This document shows positions 24,783 through 31,638 of a stretch of 64,000 bases of DNA, one piece after another. The stretch covers positions 50,836-114,835 of the forward strand of contig CAZQXD010000004.1 in NCBI GenBank assembly GCA_964597315.1, in the 5' to 3' direction. The number at the start of each line of letters is the position of its first letter. The first letter of the stretch is position 1. The notes beneath the pieces are model-generated. The model was not told the origin of the DNA, ran no database searches, and was given only the letters and a program-made list of their open reading frames with translations. The DNA comes from CAZQXD01 sp964597315. GTDB taxonomy: Bacteria > Pseudomonadota > Gammaproteobacteria > Competibacterales > Competibacteraceae. A program made the position numbers and the translations under genes.

Positions 24783-26093
24783 TCAATCACGTTCCCCCAA
24801 CACCTCCCGGGCGCGACCGGCCAGATACACGGAGCCGGTGGCGCACAGCAGGCCATCCTCCGGCAGGGCGGCCAAAGCGCCGGCCAAGGCCGCCGTGGGA
24901 TCGTCCACCACCTCCACGGCCAGACTGGGCGCCAAGGCCCGCAACCGCCGGGCGGCGGTCTCCGGGTCCAGGGAGCGGCGGGGATCGGCACGGGTGACCG
25001 TGATCCGGTGGCAGTGGCGCAGCAGGGGGGCGCAGAACGCTGGATTCTTGTCGGCGCTCACCGATAAGACCAAATGCGTCGGGTGGGCTGGCAGCGCGGC
25101 CAACACCTCGGCCAGCGCCTGGACGGAGGCGGTGGTATGGGCGCCATCGACTACCACCCAGGGACGGCGGCGAAGAATTTCGGCCCGCCCCGGCAAGCGG
25201 ACGGCGGCCAGTCCCCGGCCCAGGGCAGCCTCCAGCAGCCCGGCCTCAAACCGCTCCAAACGCCGCACACAGGCCGCGGCCAGGGCGGCATTGTCCGCCT
25301 GATGACGTCCCGGCAGGGGCAGAAAGACCTCCATAATCTGACCGCCCAGGTCCAGCCTCAAGGTCTGTCCGGTCTCGGTTTGCCCGCTCACCTCCACCTC
25401 GAAATCCCGGCCCAGCCGCCACCAGGGGGACTCCATGGCGTCTACCCGCCGAGCGATTTCCCGTTCCGCCGGAGGCGGCAGGTGGCCAGTCACCACGGGA
25501 ATACCCGGTTTGATGATGCCCGCCTTCTCCCGGGCAATAGCCCCTACGTCGGACCCCAACTGGGCCGTATGTTCCAGTTCCACGCCGGTGATACAGCACA
25601 CGACCGGCTCCACCACATTGGTGGCGTCCAGACGTCCTCCCAGGCCCACCTCCATGATCCCGTAATCCACCCCACGCTCCCGGAATAACAGCAGGGCGGC
25701 GGCGGTGAGGACATGGAAAAAACCCGGAGGATGATCGGTGCGGCCCAGGGCGTCCACCTCGGGGCGCAGCCGCTCCAGCAGGGTGTGAAAACTCGCCGCG
25801 TCCAGTTCCTGGCCATTCAGACGCAGGCGCTCGGTCCAGCGTTGCAGATGGGGGGAGGTAAACGTGCCGGTGCGCAGGCCGGCGGCCTGAAGGATGGACT
25901 CGATCAACAGGGCCGTGGAACCCTTGCCCTTGGAGCCGGTGATATGGATCACCGGCAGGCCACCTTGAGGATTGCCCAGCCTGTCCAGCAAGGCGATTAC
26001 CGGGTCTAGCCTGTTCTCCCCATAGGGGCGGGGCGGGGCGGCGGCCAGGGCGTCCAGAAATGCTGGGGGAGCGCCTGGGCGGGGGGGATTCAT
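24783..26093 (-). CDS. folC: Folylpolyglutamate synthase / dihydrofolate synthase
   Basis: 436 residues. The Mur-ligase P-loop is HITGSKGKGSTALLIESIL; other motifs are GTFTSPHLQRWTERLRLNG, VDYGIMEVGLGGRLDATNVV, HTAQLGSDVGAIAREKAGI and the C-terminal VVDGAHTTASVQAL. It adds glutamate to dihydropteroate and folates. ATG overlaps the stop of folD (ATGA at 26090-26093), so folD-folC are cotranslated. Host-type high GC contrasts with the cassettes on either side. Confidence 0.95.
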   Translation of the reverse strand: MNPPRPGAPPAFLDALAAAPPRPYGENRLDPVIALLDRLGNPQGGLPVIHITGSKGKGSTALLIESILQAAGLRTGTFTSPHLQRWTERLRLNGQELDAASFHTLLERLRPEVDALGRTDHPPGFFHVLTAAALLLFRERGVDYGIMEVGLGGRLDATNVVEPVVCCITGVELEHTAQLGSDVGAIAREKAGIIKPGIPVVTGHLPPPAEREIARRVDAMESPWWRLGRDFEVEVSGQTETGQTLRLDLGGQIMEVFLPLPGRHQADNAALAAACVRRLERFEAGLLEAALGRGLAAVRLPGRAEILRRRPWVVVDGAHTTASVQALAEVLAALPAHPTHLVLSVSADKNPAFCAPLLRHCHRITVTRADPRRSLDPETAARRLRALAPSLAVEVVDDPTAALAGALAALPEDGLLCATGSVYLAGRAREVLGERD

Positions 26094-26977
26094 GGCCCCG
26101 CGTCGGCTTCTTCCAGACCGTGCTGGCGGCGGGCGGCGGTGAGGGTGTTGCGGAGTAGGCAGGCGATGGTCATGGGGCCGATCCCGCCGGGCACCGGGGT
26201 GATGGCTGCGGCCACCTCGGCGGCGGCGGCGTAGTCCACATCCCCCACCAACCGGTAGCCGCCGTCGGGGGTGCTAACCCGATTGATGCCCACGTCAATC
26301 ACCGTGGCCCCGGGCTTGATCCAGTCCCCCCGCACCAAACCGGGCTGGCCCGTGGCCGCCACCAGAATATCGGCCCGGCGGCATTCCGCCGCCAGTTCCC
26401 GGGTTCGGGAGTGGGCGATGGTGACGGTGCAGTTCTCCCGGAGCAGCAAAGCCGCCATGGGCTTGCCGACGATATTGGAGCGGCCCAGCACCACGGCCCG
26501 TAGCCCGGACAGGTCCCCCAACCGGTCCTTGAGCAGCAGCAGACAGCCTAGGGGAGTGCAGGGGATCATAGCCCGGCTCCCGCTAGTCAATCGGCCCGCG
26601 TTGAGGGGATGGAAACCGTCCACGTCCTTGGCCGGGTCGATGGCTTCGATCACTGCGGATTCGTCGATGGACTCGGGCAGGGGCAGTTGCACCAGGATGC
26701 CATGGACCTGGGGATCGGCATTGAGCCGGTCCACCAGGGCCAGCAGCTCGGCCTGGGAGGTGGTGACGGGCAGCCGGTGTTCAAAGGACTTCAAGCCCGC
26801 CTCCCGAGCCTGGCGGGCCTTGTTGCGGACATACACTTGGCTGGCCGGGTCCTCGCCCACCAACACCACCGCCAGCCCCGGCGTGACCCCGTGTTCCCGG
26901 ACCAGTTGCGCCACATCCCGGCCCACAGCAGCCCGCAGCCCGGCGGCGAAGCTCTTGCCATCGATTCGATCAGCCAT
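26090..26977 (-). CDS. folD: Methylene-THF dehydrogenase / methenyl-THF cyclohydrolase
   Basis: 295 residues from ATG 26977 (MADRIDGKSFAAGLRA). Motifs: GLAVVLVGEDPASQVYVRNK with the catalytic lysine nearby, HGILVQLPLPE, the NADP loop VVLGRSNIVGKPMAALLL, and TPVPGGIGPMTIACLLRNT. It links methylene-THF to 10-formyl-THF, so it connects glyA with the formate branch. A longer upstream frame to 27220 is not conserved FolD sequence. Confidence 0.96.
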   Translation of the reverse strand: MADRIDGKSFAAGLRAAVGRDVAQLVREHGVTPGLAVVLVGEDPASQVYVRNKARQAREAGLKSFEHRLPVTTSQAELLALVDRLNADPQVHGILVQLPLPESIDESAVIEAIDPAKDVDGFHPLNAGRLTSGSRAMIPCTPLGCLLLLKDRLGDLSGLRAVVLGRSNIVGKPMAALLLRENCTVTIAHSRTRELAAECRRADILVAATGQPGLVRGDWIKPGATVIDVGINRVSTPDGGYRLVGDVDYAAAAEVAAAITPVPGGIGPMTIACLLRNTLTAARRQHGLEEADAGP

Positions 26978-27310
26978 ACAACCCTCTATGCTCAGTCGGT
27001 GGGCGGCAAGACGCCCATATTGTCTTGTCTTGGGCGAACGATGATACACGGGCCGCTGTTCCGGCACACGGGGCGGGGAGAGGGCTTCGCCAGCATAAGC
27101 CCCGGAGCCGAATTGGCTTGTCCCCTGGCGAGCGGAGATACCGCCGTTGAGTTTGCGGACAACATCCGAATGGGAAAAGACCGTGATTGTTCCGGTAGGC
27201 CCGCTGGATGTCGCGGCCAACGGCAGCCATCACAGACAGCACACTCAGAGGGCAGCGGAAGGTTTGACATTTATATTTTTGCTATTGGTGGTCACTACGA
27301 CACTTTCGAG
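26978..27310. other. Region upstream of folD without a recognised gene
   Basis: About 330 bases between folD and the end of the upstream cassette cluster. The composition changes from high GC near folD to AT-rich near 27265-27310. It must hold the folD promoter, but no clear motif was found. Frames in both directions are open for short distances without family resemblance. Confidence 0.3.
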
Positions 27311-27373
27311 TCCTAACGCTGTAAATCACCGGGTGCAAAAAGCAGAGCTAGGCGCGAGTGGCGCTTGTTGCGG
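27311..27373 (-). repeat. Possible attC-like site at the end of the second cassette cluster
   Basis: Plus-strand TCCTAAC (27311-27317) and GTTGCGG (27367-27373) with inner AACGC and GCGCTTGTT give the outline of an attC, but the internal palindrome is weak. It follows the small 73-residue frame and may be decayed. Confidence 0.35.
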
Positions 27374-27569
27374 TCCATATTAGCTGTCCCCGCAGCAATG
27401 TTATCGTATGCTTAATGTGTGCCGATGAGCTTGATGAAACACGCTTGCCGCCCAAAATCCATTGCAACCACAAGGCGATACTTGTTGCCACCGATATGAA
27501 CACAACTCGTCCGTCTTTCAAAATGCTATAGAACCAAATTATGCTTTGATCTACTGAGGCATTTCTCAT
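27348..27569 (-). CDS. Small hypothetical cassette protein with hydrophobic segment
   Basis: 73 residues starting MRNASVDQSIIWFYSILKDG. The ATG at 27569 overlaps the stop of the SnoaL-like gene (ATGA), suggesting coupling. A hydrophobic stretch (VVFISVATSIALWLQWIL) could span the membrane. No family recognised, and its last codons run into the candidate attC. It may be spurious. Confidence 0.4.
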   Translation of the reverse strand: MRNASVDQSIIWFYSILKDGRVVFISVATSIALWLQWILGGKRVSSSSSAHIKHTITLLRGQLIWTATSATRA

Positions 27570-27973
27570 TTTGCATTTTGGCGCAACTGGGCTTCAAGAT
27601 TTTTTAAGTCACCGAGTACCCAAATATTTATAATGAAATTGCCTTTGAACGTGAACAAGGCGCAACCTCTCCATTCGAGCCGTTTTTGTGTAGGAGCATA
27701 ACCCATGAAATTATTTCGATGGATGCCTTTAAAAAGCATCTTCGCAAAAACCTTATTGTCTTCCGCGACAAGGTCTTCAATGACGCATCTGTACTCAGCG
27801 AGGGCTTCGTGAACCATATCCACATACTCGGCGAAACCCCCATGACCTTTTTTCTCGTGTCCGAGCGAACCGCGGAAGGTGACTTCTTCGTGAAGCACCG
27901 ATGAGATTGCACTTTTGTCGTGTGCATCCCACAAAACTGAGTAGAACCTGCGGACTTGATCTTTATGGGACAT
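27566..27973 (-). CDS. SnoaL-like / ester cyclase family protein (cassette)
   Basis: 135 residues from ATG 27973; an upstream in-frame ATG would run back through the attC into the GNAT gene. The NTF2-like fold is indicated by DQVRRFYSVLWDAHDKSAISSVLHEEVTFRGSLG, YVDMVHEALAEYRCVIEDLVAEDNKVFAKMLFKGIH and the C-terminal RLEWRGCALFTFKGNFIINIWVLGDL. Relatives are cyclases or small-molecule-binding proteins; the role is unknown. The start codon lies inside the attC core, as is common for cassette genes. Confidence 0.75.
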   Translation of the reverse strand: MSHKDQVRRFYSVLWDAHDKSAISSVLHEEVTFRGSLGHEKKGHGGFAEYVDMVHEALAEYRCVIEDLVAEDNKVFAKMLFKGIHRNNFMGYAPTQKRLEWRGCALFTFKGNFIINIWVLGDLKNLEAQLRQNAK

Positions 27974-28028
27974 AACACCTCGTATCAGCATCGCATTTGC
28001 TGTCTTCGCCTGTATGCGCTTGTTAGGC
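27970..28028 (-). repeat. attC-like site between GNAT and SnoaL-like cassettes
   Basis: Plus-strand ACATAAC at 27970-27976 and GTTAGGC at 28022-28028 (preceded by GCGCTT) bound a 59-base segment containing ATCGCAT and TATGCG arms. The GCCTAAC core matches the RYYYAAC consensus. The stem is less perfect than in the sites at 23.8 and 29.7 kb. Confidence 0.6.
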
Positions 28029-28031
28029 TTT

Positions 28032-28526
28032 TCATAGTAATTGACACATCCAGACGCTTGGGATACGCACATTGAATCCTGATTTCTCGTATGCCCGTCG
28101 AGCCGGTTCGTGGCTAGGATCTCCGCCAGTGGCAACAGTCGCCACTTGCATCCCCCCAAGCCTCATTTGGCTGATGGCAAATTTGTACATTTCAGTGCCT
28201 ATCCCCCGCCCGGAATGATCTGGATGCATGGCATTTAGCCCAATTTCTCCCACCTTCGAATCAGGGTCTAGCCGAATCGATACGAAGCCTACCACCTCGC
28301 CCGACAATTCAACAACATATACTTGCCACACTGTTTCAGGCAAAAACATGTCCCTCAACACGTTGCTTTGTTGACTGTCTTCCGGTTCTTGCGCTAGAGA
28401 ATATATTTGATCACCGAGAATGCTTCGGAAAGAATCAAAGACCGGTTTAAAGGCTTTTTGGCGAATAGCTTCTAAAACAGGAAGATCGGATTCAATTGAC
28501 TGGCGAAAGTTTATTTTATCGTTCAT
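28032..28526 (-). CDS. GNAT family N-acetyltransferase (cassette)
   Basis: 164 residues with the acetyl-CoA loop HPDHSGRGIGTEMYKFAISQM and a preceding strand VGEIGLNAMHP; C-terminal ARRAYEKSGFNVR is the usual last motif. The target is unknown. The AT-richer codon use and flanking attC-like sites mark it as a gene cassette. Acetyltransferases are frequent cassette cargo. Confidence 0.88.
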   Translation of the reverse strand: MNDKINFRQSIESDLPVLEAIRQKAFKPVFDSFRSILGDQIYSLAQEPEDSQQSNVLRDMFLPETVWQVYVVELSGEVVGFVSIRLDPDSKVGEIGLNAMHPDHSGRGIGTEMYKFAISQMRLGGMQVATVATGGDPSHEPARRAYEKSGFNVRIPSVWMCQLL

Positions 28527-28548
28527 CTTGGTTTGGAAGTTCTGAATG

Positions 28549-28624
28549 GTTTAACGCGTCCAATAAGCGGCGAGCGGAGCGAGTCCGGCGACCATCGGGA
28601 GCGTACTTGATTGGTTTGTTATGT
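28549..28624 (-). repeat. attC site of the 28.6-29.7 kb cassette
   Basis: Cores GTTTAAC (28549-28555) and GTTATGT (28618-28624); arms CCAATAAGCGGCGAGCGGAG and CTTGATTGG fold into an imperfect stem. GGAACATAAC (minus strand) is the exact complement of GTTATGTTCC at the 5' boundary of the same cassette (29704-29713), supporting a true cassette unit. Confidence 0.8.
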
Positions 28625-29710
28625 TCCGCTGTGTTCTATACCTGTTAGCGATTCATATTTTCTGATTAGTTCGTCTCTATATGATGGAGACCAACGTTGT
28701 GAGTCATAAACCCTCTCAAAGTGTTCACTTGGCTGAAATGCGATTTTCTCTAAATAGCACACAATATCTTGGGGCAGGAAATCCTTAAAGCTATCTAAAC
28801 AACTTGCTTGTTGAACTTTGATTGATTTTCTTAACACTGCATTGAACACTTTGTCACCACTTGCGAACATGCCCTCCTGTTCAGGCTCTCGCTCAGTCCA
28901 CATCCTAAAGTAGCGATTCAAGTTATAAAGATCCCATGTCATATTAAACGCACTACGTTGTTTAGAGCATGGATCATCTGCTACCTTGTATTTCATCATT
29001 CGCTTCATCGGGGTTTCACTGAAGTAGATTGCAGCAAACGTGATACCAACAATAGATAACCTAAACTTGGTAATCATCCACTCAACCACTTTTTTTAGCT
29101 TATCTAGTCTACTGAGGTTCGGAAGTTGAGAGGCGTAGATTACATACAAAATAATTAGATATAATGAGTCCCACTCGCGCAGCCGCCTATATTTGGTGAG
29201 GTTTCTCTTAGTAACGGTGTAATCCATAGCATAAGAAGCAACTGGAATAATGGTATCAATATCACCCAAAGCAAACTCTACCATTGAGGAGTTATTGATA
29301 TTGTTTATGCGATGAAACAACTCTAAGTCAGAGACAACTTCATCTATAAGTTCATCATCACTTCGATAGTTGATTTTTTCATATACTGCATAGGTTGGAT
29401 CTAACTCGATCTCAGCGAATTGGCAAAAAGCAACAAGCCCTATTGCATCACGGAACTCCTTTTTTGGCTTATTTTTCTTAAATGCGTTCACGATGAACTG
29501 ATAGACATTTAGATCAAGATATATCGTGTACGTAACACCATTCACTTGTTTGTTGTACAGATAGTTAGCGAAGTTATATATCTCCAAGTCATCAACACTA
29601 TCGAAATTATGAACAAGCCAGTCCCTGTCCATCAAACTTTCAATGATTTTTTCCAAATAGCTTGAATAAATATATAAAGCTTGCATTCTCAAATATCCGT
29701 TTAGGAACAT
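28619..29710 (-). CDS. Hypothetical cassette protein of about 363 residues
   Basis: Start uncertain: ATG 29710 lies at the cassette boundary without a ribosome site; ATG 29686 (MQALYIYSSYLEK) is the alternative. The protein is rich in Asn, Ile, Tyr and Lys, with AT-rich codons unlike the host. GVTYTIYLDLNVYQFIVNAF followed by FCQFAEIELDP recalls the acidic start of PIN-like nuclease folds, but this is weak. A hydrophobic stretch (SLYLIILYVIYASQL) lies mid-protein. I do not recognise the family. The stop overlaps the downstream attC core. Confidence 0.7.
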   Translation of the reverse strand: MFLNGYLRMQALYIYSSYLEKIIESLMDRDWLVHNFDSVDDLEIYNFANYLYNKQVNGVTYTIYLDLNVYQFIVNAFKKNKPKKEFRDAIGLVAFCQFAEIELDPTYAVYEKINYRSDDELIDEVVSDLELFHRINNINNSSMVEFALGDIDTIIPVASYAMDYTVTKRNLTKYRRLREWDSLYLIILYVIYASQLPNLSRLDKLKKVVEWMITKFRLSIVGITFAAIYFSETPMKRMMKYKVADDPCSKQRSAFNMTWDLYNLNRYFRMWTEREPEQEGMFASGDKVFNAVLRKSIKVQQASCLDSFKDFLPQDIVCYLEKIAFQPSEHFERVYDSQRWSPSYRDELIRKYESLTGIEHSGT

Positions 29711-29767
29711 AACATCAGCGCTAAGCCGCGCCGCTTTTCGGCGTCGGCTTGAGCGCATAGTTAGGGC
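29707..29767 (-). repeat. attC site of the DUF4160-DUF2442 cassette (canonical)
   Basis: The clearest attC in the window. Minus strand: GCCCTAAC, then GCGCT-C-AAGCCG-A-CGCCG, loop AAAAG, CGGCG-CGGCTT-AGCGC, then GTTATG. The arms pair perfectly except for the two single bulged bases, as expected of extrahelical bases read by integron integrases. GCCCTAAC is the complement of GTTAGGGC at the cassette's 5' boundary (about 30290-30297). Confidence 0.9.
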
Positions 29768-29999
29768 ATAGTTGCTGGTAAAGGAACTCCGGCGCGAAAT
29801 CTGCCCCATTGGGCCAAACGATCGTTGCTAATTCCTCGTCAAACAACAACTCTGCGAATCGCGATTTGTCCTTCAACGACTCGAATACCTCACCCCACAG
29901 TTCACTTTCAAGGTTGACTTCGCCCTCCACACCATCTGCAAACCTTATCCAGATGCGGTAATCGCCTTGATATTTAACTTCTCGTAGTTTAGGCAACAT
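29721..29999 (-). CDS. DUF2442 family protein
   Basis: 92 residues from ATG 29999, with GGAG 8 bases upstream. MLPKLREVKYQGDYRIWIRFADGVEGEVNL and SELWGEVFESLKDKSRFAELLFDEELATIVWPNGADFAPEFLYQ are typical of DUF2442. The last dozen codons (PNYALKPTPKSGAA) are read from the attC itself. It lies directly after a DUF4160 gene; the two families often occur as a pair and may form a toxin-antitoxin-like module, which is inference. Confidence 0.88.
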   Translation of the reverse strand: MLPKLREVKYQGDYRIWIRFADGVEGEVNLESELWGEVFESLKDKSRFAELLFDEELATIVWPNGADFAPEFLYQQLCPNYALKPTPKSGAA

Positions 30000-30003
30000 G
30001 GTA

Positions 30004-30264
30004 TTACTCCAGAGGGTCAATTTTTTTCAAAGCCTTTCTTTCTCTGGCCAGGTTCCAATCTTCATTTAGTTCGGCCTTGTGATATTCGCGCCACTCTTGA
30101 ACCAGGCCTAAGACACGAGGTGGCAACCGGCCTTCGACAACTTCTCCTGTATCAATGGCGATCACCGCTTCGAAATCTCCGTACTTCGCATGAAAATGCG
30201 GTGGATTATGATCGTTGTAGTACATGGCAATTATAATGCCCAGGAATCTACTGATTTCCGGCAA
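30004..30264 (-). CDS. DUF4160 family protein
   Basis: 86 residues from TTG 30264 (LPEISRFLGIIIAMYYNDHNPPHFHAKYGDFEAVIAI). The TTG is preceded by GGAGAGA at suitable spacing, and the family begins at this PEISRF motif. The longer frame to 30420 would fuse the leader sequence and is not typical. The HNPPHFHA motif is the family signature. It is the first gene of its cassette, 4 bases before DUF2442. Confidence 0.85.
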   Translation of the reverse strand: MPEISRFLGIIIAMYYNDHNPPHFHAKYGDFEAVIAIDTGEVVEGRLPPRVLGLVQEWREYHKAELNEDWNLARERKALKKIDPLE

Positions 30265-30289
30265 GAGATCTCTCCTCGTTCTTCCCTGC

Positions 30290-30424
30290 CCTAACAAGAA
30301 ATTACACAGCCCTGTATATCCCCGGGCCAGATAGATATAGGCCCGATATAGAATCAACAGTATAACCCAAAATGCAGCAGGAACAGCCGCAACCTTTACC
30401 CATGCCAACCGATACCGCATAGCA
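30290..30424 (-). repeat. Cassette-cluster leader, copy 2 (attI-like, tentative)
   Basis: Homologous to 24540-24665, in the same orientation. It ends at the GTTAGGGC core that opens the DUF4160 cassette. On the minus strand this copy carries an open frame MRYRLAWVKVAAVPAAFW plus a hydrophobic stretch that runs into the cassette; the frame is broken in copy 1, so it is probably not a conserved gene. The TATATC/GATATA and GGGCC/GGCCC arms can form a hairpin. Confidence 0.6.
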
Positions 30425-30494
30425 CCGCATCTTGCCCCCGGCCCACCATGTCTTGTCCCCCGGCGCGACTGGCGGTGTACGCCGAACGACCGGA

Positions 30495-30715
30495 AGGCGT
30501 CGCCGGGCCGATAGCCCGTGTCGCCATCGAACCATCATTCCGCCCCGATCTCGCCTACCCTGGACCGTATCCTCTCCCTGGAGGCCCGCCATGTACAGGA
30601 TTCGCCGCTGAACGGTGCGCCACCTGTAGCAGGGCTTGGACTACCGGCGACTACGGAACGGGGCGTCAAGGGGCTGCCGTTCCTTTGCCGGACGACGTAT
30701 TGCACGTAACCTAAC
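30495..30715 (+). pseudogene. Decayed copy of the metV upstream region and gene start
   Basis: The segment matches 34595-34880. GTCGCCGGGCCGATAGCCC and TCGAACCATCAT occur in both upstream parts. The start here reads ATGTACAGGATTCGCCGC then a stop (MYRIRR*), against MYRVRRW in the intact gene. After an internal loss of roughly 100 bases it resumes with GAACGGGGCGTCAAGGGGCT (ERGVKGL), as in metV, and ends near the CxxC position (LCRTT). It is non-functional and shows that the metV locus was once duplicated or moved. Confidence 0.75.
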
Positions 30716-30728
30716 CATTACCCTCAAT

Positions 30729-31025
30729 ATGGCCAGTGTGATTATAGCTATTGTATTGCTGGCGGCGTCTATCTTGCTAATGATAGGGGCTGTCATCCAT
30801 AATCAACTGTATCCCAGTTATTCCACCGCTTTGACCATACCCCTAGTCAACATTATCAGCATTGTCATGGCGGCCTTGAGCATCGCCGCCTCGGCGGTGG
30901 CCTATAATACGCATCGGGAACTGAAGATGGCAAAACCCGCGATGCTGTGGGGTATCGCGTGTATTGTGATATTGCTGTTTTTATTTCCGTTATCGGAAAT
31001 GGGATACTTAAGCAAAACATTTTGA
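30729..31025 (+). CDS. Small integral membrane protein
   Basis: 98 residues from ATG 30729 with three likely membrane helices (VIIAIVLLAASILLMIGAVI, IPLVNIISIVMAALSIAASAVA, MLWGIACIVILLFLFPL). No family recognised. It follows the decayed metV copy and precedes the periplasmic Spy-like protein by 38 bases, possibly in one transcript. Confidence 0.6.
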   Translation: MASVIIAIVLLAASILLMIGAVIHNQLYPSYSTALTIPLVNIISIVMAALSIAASAVAYNTHRELKMAKPAMLWGIACIVILLFLFPLSEMGYLSKTF

Positions 31026-31063
31026 CCCGCGAACAACGTTTAATGGTGTGTGTAGGAGTGCTT

Positions 31064-31477
31064 ATGTACAGCAAACCGATTTCACTGATTTCTTCGCTCG
31101 TGGTCTTTAGCTTGCTGTTGTTCAGCGGTTATGCCCATGCGGATAGACCCCTCAAGAGCGCCCTGGATTTGTCAACCGGTCAAGCCGCCGAGGTGGCCGC
31201 TATCCAAAAAGAAGCCCGCAACGCCATGAGAAAGCCCCGTGGAGATTTACATCGTAAACAACGGGAATTGCGTCGCGCTAGGCAAGCAAATGACGGCGCG
31301 GCCATCGCCAAACTGGAACAGGAGGTTCCGCCCTTGCAGGAAAAAATGAAACAAATCTTCGATGATGAAGAAAAAAAGATTCGTGCGATCCTCACTCCCG
31401 AGCAGACGATAAAGTACGAAGAGTGGCTTATGGAACGGGATGCCATGGTCGGTAGCTCACGAGACGTGAAAGATTAG
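31064..31477 (+). CDS. Periplasmic Spy/LTXXQ-like protein
   Basis: 137 residues from ATG 31064, with TAGGAG upstream. A signal peptide (ISLISSLVVFSLLLFSGYAHA) precedes a helical, charged mature protein with KQRELRRARQANDGAAIAKLEQEVPPLQEKMKQIFDDEEKKIRAILTPEQ. LTPEQ near the end resembles the LTXXQ motif of Spy/CpxP chaperones, and the overall helical pattern fits. Confidence in the precise family is moderate. Confidence 0.65.
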   Translation: MYSKPISLISSLVVFSLLLFSGYAHADRPLKSALDLSTGQAAEVAAIQKEARNAMRKPRGDLHRKQRELRRARQANDGAAIAKLEQEVPPLQEKMKQIFDDEEKKIRAILTPEQTIKYEEWLMERDAMVGSSRDVKD

Positions 31478-31498
31478 GCGTTACCCCGCCTCGGGAAG

Positions 31499-31588
31499 GA
31501 CTGCCTGCCATTGGTCCCAGGCAGTCAATGTCCCTCGACCTTGCGCCAGGAAACCCCGTTCTTCAGGGCGGGAAGGCATCCATCAGGA
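31499..31588. repeat. Paired hairpins, REP- or IS200/IS605-end-like, copy 2
   Basis: A perfect 9-bp stem GACTGCCTG/CAGGCAGTC (31499-31526) is followed by CCCCG-TTCTTCAGGG-CGGG with GAAGGCAT (31554-31580). The reverse complement, ATGCCTTCCCGCCCTGAAG, parallels the structure at 20465-20497. No transposase lies between or near the copies. Confidence 0.4.
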
Positions 31589-31638
31589 CCATTTTGGACT
31601 AAGCTGCCTCAAGATTACCCCGTCACCGGAGAACCGCC

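Noticed and set aside
24590..24991. Minus-strand frame including DAVRKAHQIPGGTLLHAQEF downstream of folC
   Set aside because: It overlaps the 3' end of folC in another frame and runs into the cassette leader; no start or family could be supported for the part outside folC.
23000..30500. Integron integrase or prophage genes within the cassette region
   Set aside because: No tyrosine recombinase, phage structural or packaging gene is encoded on either strand here; the region is cassettes plus folC-folD.
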